From the NCBI RefSeq assembly GCF_029223195.1, contig NZ_JARHUF010000023.1:1-64000 (forward strand): a stretch of DNA of 64,000 nucleotides, read 5' to 3'. Position numbers and translations under genes: made by a program. The notes under the pieces were generated by a model. That model was given only the letters and a program-made list of their open reading frames with translations, searched no databases and was not told the origin of the DNA. This document shows, in pieces, positions 35,079 through 42,679 of the stretch. This DNA is from Vibrio sp. CAU 1672. GTDB lineage: Bacteria > Pseudomonadota > Gammaproteobacteria > Enterobacterales > Vibrionaceae. How positions within the stretch are numbered: the stretch's first letter is position 1; each line of letters begins with the position of its first letter.

Positions 35079-35400
35079 TATTTGACCCTCTTAAATCTGC
35101 CGAATTCTGTCGGTACCAATTCTTCTCTTCTTGAGATAAGTGAGGAAGCTCCGTGCCTCGAATGGTCTAGTTCGTTCTGATGGCAAGACTATAGCAACTG
35201 AAAAACCGTGATGAAAGCATCAATTTAAGGTTAAGAGAAGGTTAGCGATTACGCAAACGTTTAAGGGCTAAATCGGATGCGATTCAAATTATCGCTATGG
35301 CTTATGGTTGTTGTGCGACTGGTAATGAAAATGATATTGAACAGAAAGGTAAAATCAGGCTATCATTGCAAATGATAATCATTACCAACAAAGGTGTACC
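35079..35400. other. intergenic region with a Fur-type promoter
   Basis: The region holds the SemiSWEET promoter on the left and a Fur-like box on the right before a small membrane-protein gene. A second AATGAAAATGATATT stretch near 35324-35338 resembles a degenerate Fur site. No ORF of note. Confidence 0.5.
35367..35385. promoter_or_regulatory. Fur box
   Basis: TGCAAATGATAATCATTAC matches the 19-bp Fur consensus GATAATGATAATCATTATC closely; the core AATGATAATCATTA is nearly perfect. It ends 15 bases before the ATG at 35401, so iron-bound Fur would block that gene's transcription. Confidence 0.8.
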
Positions 35401-35661
35401 ATGCCTGCAACGATAAGCCTGTTATTTTCTTTTATGTTGATACAACGAATAAAACCAGATATGTGGAGTTGCACGGTGCATGTTCTGACGCATCTTATCT
35501 TGCTGTGGTATTTGCCGCCAATGTATCCGATACACTACTTATTATTGTCTTTTTTCAGTGCACCTTTAATGATCTGGCTGGCGAAACAGACCCGAGTGTT
35601 TGATGTGGTGTTTGCTTTTGTGCCTTTGCTGATTGGTAGCAGTGTCTATGCGCTGCTATAG
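35401..35661 (+). CDS. Fur-controlled small membrane protein, unknown function
   Basis: 86 residues, mostly hydrophobic, with three likely helices (ISLLFSFMLIQRI, VLTHLILLWYLPPMYPIHYLL, VVFAFVPLLIGSSVYALL). AAGG lies six bases before the ATG. Because of the Fur box it should rise in low iron, suggesting a part in iron uptake or sparing; no partner gene is adjacent. I do not recognise the family. Confidence 0.7.
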   Translation: MPATISLLFSFMLIQRIKPDMWSCTVHVLTHLILLWYLPPMYPIHYLLLSFFSAPLMIWLAKQTRVFDVVFAFVPLLIGSSVYALL

Positions 35662-35731
35662 CAGTTAATCTGGGGAAGCCTGTGAGAGAAGGGAGTTGAA
35701 AAAATTAATCAGTGGCGGCCAGTTTACGGCG

Positions 35732-36025
35732 CTATACATGAATGTCGAGTAGGCTACCGATCACTTCGTTGTTTTTTTCTACTACTGACGCACCGATACG
35801 ATTGTAACCGGCGGCTTGAGTCAGCGCGATGACCGGGACAATGGCTTCTGACCCAACGAGTAATGGCGCATGTTCAATGCCGGTCTTTACCAGTTCAGCC
35901 TTGTTAAAATTGAGTGCGTCATCGACTTTGGGTATTGCCTGTTGTAGATCATGGGCTGCTTCTTTAACCATGTTCTGCGATGACTGCAGTATTTGATGTC
36001 CCGCCTGAATTCCTGATATTGACAT
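35732..36025 (-). CDS. minimal flagellar rod/hook-like protein
   Basis: 97 residues. The N-terminus (MSISGIQAGHQILQSSQNMV) and C-terminus (IALTQAAGYNRIGASVVEKN followed by EVIGSLLDIHV) look like the two ends of flagellar rod/hook proteins (FlgC/FlgG family, where a C-terminal Y-AN-KV-... LLDI element is standard), joined without the usual middle domains. No flagellar genes are near. It could be an assembly helper, a decoy or an unrelated coiled-coil protein. A weak GGAG site precedes the ATG. Confidence 0.55.
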   Translation of the reverse strand: MSISGIQAGHQILQSSQNMVKEAAHDLQQAIPKVDDALNFNKAELVKTGIEHAPLLVGSEAIVPVIALTQAAGYNRIGASVVEKNNEVIGSLLDIHV

Positions 36026-36103
36026 AGCTCCTCCGCTCCTTATGCTGCGGATAGCATATCTTGAGGCGAAAAAATATTCAACTCATTGACAAGAAAGATG
36101 AGA

Positions 36104-36265
36104 TCAAGAAAACAGCTTAGATAACATCTCACGTTCTTCACCAGAGAGTACGGGGGAAATATTGTGATTCAACTTCTGGTTAATTTCGCCCTGCAATGAT
36201 TTCAGCTGGTTGGCAGTCAGCTCACTAATTTTTTGTTTCAGTTCATTGAATTGCTTGCTTGTCAT
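36104..36265 (-). CDS. small helical protein, unknown function
   Basis: 53 residues from the ATG at 36265, supported by GAGG eight bases upstream; the longer frame from 36319 has no ribosome site. The sequence (MTSKQFNELKQKISELTANQ onward) predicts one or two amphipathic helices rich in Gln, Lys and Glu. I do not recognise the family. It stands alone between two hairpin-flanked genes and may be a spurious or a regulatory peptide. Confidence 0.45.
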   Translation of the reverse strand: MTSKQFNELKQKISELTANQLKSLQGEINQKLNHNISPVLSGEEREMLSKLFS

Positions 36266-36454
36266 CGCTTCACCCTCATGATACCCGGTCTTTTCCATAA
36301 CCATACCCACCACCTTCATTTACTTGGTAATAGCTAGTTACATCTGATCCAATAAGGTTAGAGTAGGGCGAGAGTGATGGATTTTTGTCCGAAAAATGTC
36401 AAAGGCTGTCAAACTGCTGGTAAGAGATTTGCGAGTCATAAAAGAATCAGGCGG

Positions 36455-36486
36455 TTAGAGAAAAGTACCCGGGTACTTTTCTCTAA
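36455..36486. terminator. 32-bp perfect palindrome downstream of yccS
   Basis: TTAGAGAAAAGTACCC followed immediately by its reverse complement, with a central CCCGGG. It lies six bases after the yccS stop on the minus strand and can form a stem with internal T-rich arm, a likely bidirectional terminator. Confidence 0.65.
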
Positions 36487-36492
36487 GCCAGA

Positions 36493-38649
36493 TCATGAGT
36501 GTACTCGTACTGCAAATGTTGACGCCAGTGAGTGAAGTTCAGGCAGCATACGATAAATCAGGTGGAGTTGCTGGAGTGCCAGGCGGGCCGAGCCATCGTC
36601 TTCGTCACGCCACTCATTCAAGCGTCGCTCAATATCCGAGTCATCAATGACAGAAAGGTCACACTCTTCGCATTGTTGGTGTAACTGGCGCTGTAGAATA
36701 TCCAAGTGCTGGTGAATACTGCGGTGCGCATCCAATACCAACTGATGGATTGCCTGGTCTTCGATGCGAGTGCGGTGCGCACCCAGAGCGGAGATGTAGT
36801 TAAGCATGGCATGGTTGAGGGTTAAAAAGCGAAAGCTCTCCTCTGTCGCAGTACGATATTTACCGGGTTCAGCTAACATGTTGCTAATCGCAGATGACAA
36901 GCTGGCATCCGCGTTATGTGCCTGACGGCGCGCGATACGGTAGTTGAGGCTGTCTTTTTTACCAATACGGTACTGACCAATAATTTGACCAAGGTAGTCT
37001 TTGTTGGCATTGATGGCGTCTGCCATCGCTCGGTGTAACCGCTTGGATTCCCAGTCCGGTAGGATAAACATCACCGCGGCTACGGCGAGGGCACAGCCAA
37101 TCAGGGTATCCGCCAGCCGTGGTAATACTACGGCATAGCCTTCACCAAGCTGGTTAAACAAAAACAGCACCAACAAGGTGATAAAGCCTGTGGCGTAGCC
37201 ATAGTTATTGATCCGAAATGCAAAGAACATCACCCCGGATACCACGATAAACACCAGCTGGCTCTCCTGAGACGGGAAGAAAGTCAGCAGTGGAACACCA
37301 ATCAGCAGCCCGGCCAGAGTGCCAATCACCCGTGCGGTCAGTTTGTTCCGGGTTGCGCTATAGTTGGGCTGACACACAAACAGTGTGGTCAATAAGATCC
37401 AGTAGCCGCGATCGATGCTGAAAGCCTGAATGATGCCGTAACCAATGGTTAAAGCGAGCGACATACGCAGAGCATGGCGAAACAGTATCGAATCCGTAGT
37501 TAAGTTCGCTAAGATACGTTGTCCCATCGCTTTAAGCGTGTGTGGGTTAGTATCATCAAGCGTGTCTTCCTCTAACCGTTCAGCATCGGGGTTGTTAATA
37601 TTGCACAGTTGCTTTTCTACCGTTGCAAGGTTACGAAATAAATAGCTAAGTTGTGCCAACAATCGTTTCCAGTGGCCGTGTTGCTGCTCTTGCAGGTAAT
37701 TGAGCGAGTTTTGCAGTTCAGCCAGAGCGCTAGCGCACTGGGCGGTGTGGCTGTACTCATTGCCCAGCTTGATGGCATGGGCAATATCACGGCATGCCTG
37801 CGCCTGTGTTTCCAGCAAATATTTAAAGCGGAACAGAACATCTGAGCGTTCAAACTCCCGGGCCAGATCCTGATAGCGGTAATGGCTGGAACTGACGCGC
37901 TCGTGGATATCCTGGGCAATAAAGTAGATATTCAGGAAACGGTCACTCGGGCCATCTATGTGACCGCGCTTTGAGCGGCTGAGTAACGTCGCTTTGCATG
38001 CATTGAGTGCGGTGACGGTGGCAGCATTAAGCCGCGCAGCTTCAATGCGCATCGGTTGCGGGGTTAGGTCCGTGACCGGGTGGAACAGCTTTGCTTTTGC
38101 ATCTAAGTAGTTTGCCAGGTGGAAAAATACTGTTGCCAGGCTTTGTTGCACCGGTTGCAGTGGCCAGAACATTTGCCACAGCATTGACATGAGATAGTAC
38201 CAGGCGGCACCGCTGAGCAGCCACAGCGGCTGAAACCAGATAGCGGGGCTTTCATGAGCGCCGAGCATGGTATAGATGGCGATCAACAGCGAGCCAAACG
38301 CGATGCTGGCGTATTTTGGCCCTAAGGCGCCGAGGATGATGAACCCGAAGGTCGAAATGAACAGTCCGCCGGCAAATAGCCACGGGGTGTTGAACAGGAT
38401 CTCAATGGAAAAGGCGGCGAAAGCGAAACAAACAAACGTCAGAAGCAGCGCTTTTAATCGCCCCATGAAGCTGTCGTCGCTCTCTGCGAGTGCGGCGGCG
38501 ATGACACCTAAAATCAGCGGTGTGATCAGCGTGTTTTGTTCAAAATACCAGGCGGGAATAACCACACCCAGTAAGGTGATCAAAATAAGGATACTGTAGT
38601 TAATGGTTCTATTAGCCCAGTAGAGGCGAAGTTTTAAAGCCGGTTGCAC
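36493..38649 (-). CDS. yccS: YccS-type FUSC family inner membrane protein
   Basis: 718 residues with two blocks of hydrophobic helices (about residues 15-160 and 395-530) separated and followed by cytosolic helical regions. The FUSC pattern (SMALTIGYGIIQAFSIDRGY, then TLFVCQPNYSATRNKLTARV and GTLAGLLIGVPLLTFF) is clear, and length and N-terminus fit the YccS/YhfK group. Members are proposed efflux proteins for aromatic acids or have unknown substrates. It starts 280 bp from helD, divergently. Confidence 0.88.
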   Translation of the reverse strand: MQPALKLRLYWANRTINYSILILITLLGVVIPAWYFEQNTLITPLILGVIAAALAESDDSFMGRLKALLLTFVCFAFAAFSIEILFNTPWLFAGGLFISTFGFIILGALGPKYASIAFGSLLIAIYTMLGAHESPAIWFQPLWLLSGAAWYYLMSMLWQMFWPLQPVQQSLATVFFHLANYLDAKAKLFHPVTDLTPQPMRIEAARLNAATVTALNACKATLLSRSKRGHIDGPSDRFLNIYFIAQDIHERVSSSHYRYQDLAREFERSDVLFRFKYLLETQAQACRDIAHAIKLGNEYSHTAQCASALAELQNSLNYLQEQQHGHWKRLLAQLSYLFRNLATVEKQLCNINNPDAERLEEDTLDDTNPHTLKAMGQRILANLTTDSILFRHALRMSLALTIGYGIIQAFSIDRGYWILLTTLFVCQPNYSATRNKLTARVIGTLAGLLIGVPLLTFFPSQESQLVFIVVSGVMFFAFRINNYGYATGFITLLVLFLFNQLGEGYAVVLPRLADTLIGCALAVAAVMFILPDWESKRLHRAMADAINANKDYLGQIIGQYRIGKKDSLNYRIARRQAHNADASLSSAISNMLAEPGKYRTATEESFRFLTLNHAMLNYISALGAHRTRIEDQAIHQLVLDAHRSIHQHLDILQRQLHQQCEECDLSVIDDSDIERRLNEWRDEDDGSARLALQQLHLIYRMLPELHSLASTFAVRVHS

Positions 38650-38926
38650 AATGCGCCTTTATATATGATGAAAACAATGCCAGTTTAGCAATCGCACTAT
38701 AGCGTGTTTAGGTCAAAATATAAGAAAAAAAGTTGTTTGCGCATGAAATAAACAGCAATGGCATCAAATGAATGTAAAGCCGGAAAAAAGATTATAAAAA
38801 CAACAGTAATGTGATTTTTATTTAAGGAAAGGGGCAGAACATCGCGCTCAAGGCATCCTGAGCTACAATTCACCTGGCGAAAATGATATAAACCGACAAG
38901 ATTATGACGAAAAGGCTCTTCGACAC

Positions 38927-40996
38927 ATGCAACTAACAGCCTCTGATAAAGCACAGTTTTTTATTCAAAATGAGTACTACCAGGTTGAAGTTAAAGAAAA
39001 CAGTGTTTTATTAAGTTCGGTAGGCAGTGAAGAGCACATTCCGTTCACTGTCTGGAATGGCAAGGTTTCGGTGAAACGCGGGTTGATCTGGAGTACATTA
39101 CAGTTTTTCGCCCATGAGCAGGATGGTCAGCAACATTCATGGCTGGTTCAGGGGCTACCTTGGCCACAATGTCGTAAATTTGCTCAGGATGCCGTGCGCC
39201 ATTATCAGCAGTGGCACAACAATCAGTGCCGTATGCTGGCCCAATATCTGCCCAAGTGGGAAGAGGGGTTATATGGGTTACAGCACCTCCCGGCTTACTT
39301 ATCCAATTCCCGGGTTCGCTACTGGCTAAATCAAGTCAATACAGATCTTACAGAGATTCAAACCAGTCTGAGTGAAGCTAAGCTGCGGATGCCAAATCGC
39401 ATAGGGGTACTTGAACCTTGGCTGTTGGCAACCTGCCAGACACTGGCAGAGCGCAACCATGCATGGCTGGAAGAAGAGCGCACCAACTGGGAAGTGCTGT
39501 TTAATCAGGTCGAATCCTCGCCACTGAATCTTTCACAGCAGTATGCGGTATTACTCAATGATGACCATAACCTGGTGTTGGCCGGGGCAGGCTCAGGTAA
39601 AACCAGTGTGCTGACAGCAAGGGTTGCTTACTTATTACAAAGTCATCAGGCTCAACCAGATGAGTTGCTGATGCTGGCATTTGGCCGCGATGCCGCGACC
39701 GAAATGGCACAACGGCTGAAAGATAAAGTAGGTATGTCTGCGGAAAACGTACGCGTCAACACTTTTCATCAGCTGGGGTTAAAAATTCTCAATCAGGTAG
39801 AGTCTTCTGCGGTTGAAATTAGCCCGTTGGCGCTGGACAGCAACCAAAGAACGGCGTGGTGCATCGACTGGTTGAAAAAGCACTGGATGACACCAACCAA
39901 CTTCAAGCGCTGGCAAAAGCACCTGGCTAAATGGCCGATAGCCTATCTGGCAGGCGATGATGAACTGGGCAGCCATTCTGAAAACCCGAAGCTTATCGCG
40001 TGGTTGGATGCCCAGCTGTCGCAACTGGCTGCGATGGGGCTGACAAAAAAACAGGTGCAGGAAAAGCTAGTCAGCCACCCGGACTATACACGCCTGAACA
40101 GCGAACTCGCTCTGTGCTGGCCGTGCTACAGCGCGTGGCAAAAAATGCTCAAAGAGAGTGGGCAGGTGGATTTTCCTACCATGATCAGCCGTGCGACAGA
40201 TTATATCCGTAAGGGCAAGTTTGTCTCACCATGGCGCTTTATTATGGTGGATGAGTATCAGGATATCTCACCAGATCGCCTGGCTTTGATCGAAGCCTTG
40301 TGTGCCGAAACAGGCAAACAAGCCGGTGCGACACTGTTTGCTGTTGGTGATGATTGGCAATCAATTTACCAGTTTGCCGGCTCAGATGTGGATTTGACCA
40401 CCGGGTTCGAGCAACGGTTTAAGCACGCAACGGTACACCGGTTGGATACAACTTATCGTTTTAATAATCAGATTGGTGATGTGGCTAATGTATTTGTCCA
40501 GCAAAACCCATCTCAACTGTCAAAAACGTTGAACAGCTATAAGCAGAAGAAGCAAAAGTGCGTCTATTCCGCACCGAGCAGTCAGGTGGAAAAGATTCTG
40601 GATCAGCTGAACTATCAGGCGAAGAAAGTGAAGTCTGTACTGTTATTGGGACGTAATCACTACCATAAACCGGATTTGTATGATGACTGGCAGAAGCGTT
40701 TTCCCAACCTGGATATCCGTTTTATGACGTGCCATGCCAGTAAAGGACGCGAGGCGGACTTTGTGGTTATTTTGTCAGTGGACGAAGGGCAGTTTCCGGC
40801 CAAAAAGAAAGCGGTGCACATTGATGGGGCATTGACAGCGTCAGGTGATGATTATCCTTACGCGGAAGAACGCCGTTTGTTTTATGTTGCGCTGACAAGG
40901 GCGAAGGAAAAGGTATGGATCACTCATACCGGAGCTGGATCTGGTTTTGTTCAAGAACTGGTCAATGGTGATTACCCGATCGTGCTGTCAAAATAG
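38927..40996 (+). CDS. helD: DNA helicase IV
   Basis: 689 residues. After an N-terminal domain of about 190 residues specific to HelD, the UvrD-type helicase motifs appear: Walker A LAGAGSGKTSVLTARV, DEYQDISP (motif II), GDDWQSIYQFAGSD (motif III), and TYRFNNQIGD, then CHASKGREADFV and YVALTRAK near the end. It unwinds DNA 3' to 5' with ATP and acts in recombination repair. AAGG lies 12 bases before the ATG. Single gene with a strong terminator. Confidence 0.93.
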   Translation: MQLTASDKAQFFIQNEYYQVEVKENSVLLSSVGSEEHIPFTVWNGKVSVKRGLIWSTLQFFAHEQDGQQHSWLVQGLPWPQCRKFAQDAVRHYQQWHNNQCRMLAQYLPKWEEGLYGLQHLPAYLSNSRVRYWLNQVNTDLTEIQTSLSEAKLRMPNRIGVLEPWLLATCQTLAERNHAWLEEERTNWEVLFNQVESSPLNLSQQYAVLLNDDHNLVLAGAGSGKTSVLTARVAYLLQSHQAQPDELLMLAFGRDAATEMAQRLKDKVGMSAENVRVNTFHQLGLKILNQVESSAVEISPLALDSNQRTAWCIDWLKKHWMTPTNFKRWQKHLAKWPIAYLAGDDELGSHSENPKLIAWLDAQLSQLAAMGLTKKQVQEKLVSHPDYTRLNSELALCWPCYSAWQKMLKESGQVDFPTMISRATDYIRKGKFVSPWRFIMVDEYQDISPDRLALIEALCAETGKQAGATLFAVGDDWQSIYQFAGSDVDLTTGFEQRFKHATVHRLDTTYRFNNQIGDVANVFVQQNPSQLSKTLNSYKQKKQKCVYSAPSSQVEKILDQLNYQAKKVKSVLLLGRNHYHKPDLYDDWQKRFPNLDIRFMTCHASKGREADFVVILSVDEGQFPAKKKAVHIDGALTASGDDYPYAEERRLFYVALTRAKEKVWITHTGAGSGFVQELVNGDYPIVLSK

Positions 40997-41010
40997 CGGT
41001 TTTGCCGATC

Positions 41011-41042
41011 AAAAAAGGCGATAGGTAACTATCGCCTTTTTT
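41011..41042. terminator. bidirectional terminator between helD and mgsA
   Basis: A stem of 14 bases (AAAAAAGGCGATAG with CTATCGCCTTTTTT) with a GTAA loop lies in the gap between two convergent genes. T-runs on both strands make it a textbook two-way terminator. Confidence 0.9.
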
Positions 41043-41070
41043 GTTGAGTTGATGCTGGGGCCGCAGGCGA

Positions 41071-41526
41071 TTACGTCCGCTCTGCCAGATAGGCCTCGTA
41101 GTCAGGCACTTCCACGTCAACTTCCTGTTCAATTAACGGTGAGTTAAAGATAAATTTGGCCGTTGCGCGGTTTGTGGCGACTGGAATGTTCCATACACTT
41201 GCGATACGGAGCAGCGCTTTTACGTCCGGATCATGCGGTACAGCATTGAGTGGATCCCAGAAAAAGATCAATACGTCTATCTTACCTTCAGAGATCAGTG
41301 CACCTAACTGCTGGTCGCCGCCCATCGGGCCGCTGATCATGCTTTTAATCGCAAGGCCGGTTTCTTTGCTCAGCATATGGCCGGTTGTGCCGGTGGCGTA
41401 CAAAAAGTGGCTTTGTAATGCTTCTTTGTTTTCTTTTACCCAGCGTAATAGTTCAGGCTTACAGTTATCGTGAGCGACCAGCGCGACGTGTTTGTTTGCT
41501 GGCATGGTACGAGTCTTCTTTTGCAT
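41071..41526 (-). CDS. mgsA: methylglyoxal synthase
   Basis: 151 residues from the ATG at 41526, which matches the family N-terminus (MQKKTRTMPANKHVALVAHD) and length; a frame from 41574 adds 16 unrelated residues. Catalytic Asp71 lies in GPMGGDQQLG, with the phosphate-binding TGTTG and LIFFWDPLNAVPHDPDV also present. It converts dihydroxyacetone phosphate to methylglyoxal, relieving sugar-phosphate stress. Single gene. Confidence 0.96.
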   Translation of the reverse strand: MQKKTRTMPANKHVALVAHDNCKPELLRWVKENKEALQSHFLYATGTTGHMLSKETGLAIKSMISGPMGGDQQLGALISEGKIDVLIFFWDPLNAVPHDPDVKALLRIASVWNIPVATNRATAKFIFNSPLIEQEVDVEVPDYEAYLAERT

Positions 41527-41586
41527 CAAATTGTTTCCGTTGTATTGATTTTCTTTCTGGCGTTTATAGAACACGTTTTTCTACTA

Positions 41587-42591
41587 TCAATCAACTGGTT
41601 TAACGCGAAATGTCGGCCTGTACTCGGATGGAGATAACGAATCTTGAATTGTATCTTTTCTTAAGTTATCCGGGGTGAGTGGCTCGATGGTTGGACTGGC
41701 TTGTTTTTCGTATGCTTGATTACGCAGATAACGGGTCGCCTGGAGCAGTGACAGGCGTCCTTGCTCGACCATTTTATCGGTTGGCGCAAACAGGATTTTA
41801 TCGCGCAGCAAACCGCGGTAAACACCGTGACTTAAATAGATGGATACTAAACCAATTTCATTGCTTTTGTTCGCGCTACGCAGTTCGCTGATGGCGGCTT
41901 CCATTGCCACGGCACTGCCGACGATATAGTCGACATTGCCCTGATCGAGAGTCCTCTGAACTAAGTTGCGTTGCAGTTCTTTGTCATTGTCTGCCCAAAG
42001 CCGATGGCTTACATGGATGTCGCTGTCTTTAATGGCATCGTTAAGCCCCCGGGTTACGGGCTTGGTTCCGCCTTTGGTGCGTGGGCCAAGCAGGAGCGCG
42101 ATGTTAGTCTGACCGCTGCCGGCAGGATGGCGCTCAGCCAAAAATTTCCCGGCTTGATAACCCATCCAGTACCAGTCCACGCCAACGACCCCTTTTAACA
42201 GTGTCTGTTGGTTTTCATCCAGTTCCAGGTGATTGACGGTAGCAAAGACTGGCGTATTGCCGACCCAGTTTTTCAAGTTATGTTTATACGCTTGCGGATC
42301 GACGGTGCCGAGGATAATGGCATCTGCGTTCCATTGGGTACATAAGGCTAATTGTTGCTCTTGGCGTGTTTTGTTCGGATAGCCTCCGGCCTCAAGAACG
42401 CGCAATTCGATCCCCTGCTTTTGCGCCTCCTTGACCATACCGTAGTTCACCGATAGCCAATAAGAGTCTTTAAGATGGGGGTAGATGGCACAAACCTTCT
42501 CCGCCGCTATCGTCGGTAAAGCTAGCAGCATGGAGAGCAGGAGCAGGGATTGCTGGAAAACTGTTAAAAAAACACGTTGATTGATAACCAT
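41587..42591 (-). CDS. torT: TMAO-sensing periplasmic protein TorT
   Basis: 334 residues with a signal peptide (QSLLLLSMLLALPTIAAEKV) and a sugar-binding-type periplasmic fold: VCAIYPHLKDSYWLSVNYGM, ILGTVDPQAYKHNLKNWVGN, LLLGPRTKGGTKPVTRGLND, YIVGSAVAMEAAISELRS. In the Tor system TorT binds trimethylamine N-oxide and contacts the sensor TorS. It is divergent from torS with 88 bp between, the usual pairing. No torR or reductase genes are in the window. Confidence 0.92.
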   Translation of the reverse strand: MVINQRVFLTVFQQSLLLLSMLLALPTIAAEKVCAIYPHLKDSYWLSVNYGMVKEAQKQGIELRVLEAGGYPNKTRQEQQLALCTQWNADAIILGTVDPQAYKHNLKNWVGNTPVFATVNHLELDENQQTLLKGVVGVDWYWMGYQAGKFLAERHPAGSGQTNIALLLGPRTKGGTKPVTRGLNDAIKDSDIHVSHRLWADNDKELQRNLVQRTLDQGNVDYIVGSAVAMEAAISELRSANKSNEIGLVSIYLSHGVYRGLLRDKILFAPTDKMVEQGRLSLLQATRYLRNQAYEKQASPTIEPLTPDNLRKDTIQDSLSPSEYRPTFRVKPVD

Positions 42592-42679
42592 GAAATGAAG
42601 TTCGTTGGCATAGATTAAGTAAACACTGCAAAATATAACGTATTATGACGCCGAAAACGAATAATAAGGTCAGGAAACT

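Noticed and set aside
35394..35603. Alternative 69-residue ORF next to the Fur box
   Set aside because: Its frame overlaps the 86-residue membrane protein, whose ATG has the proper ribosome site and hydrophobic pattern.
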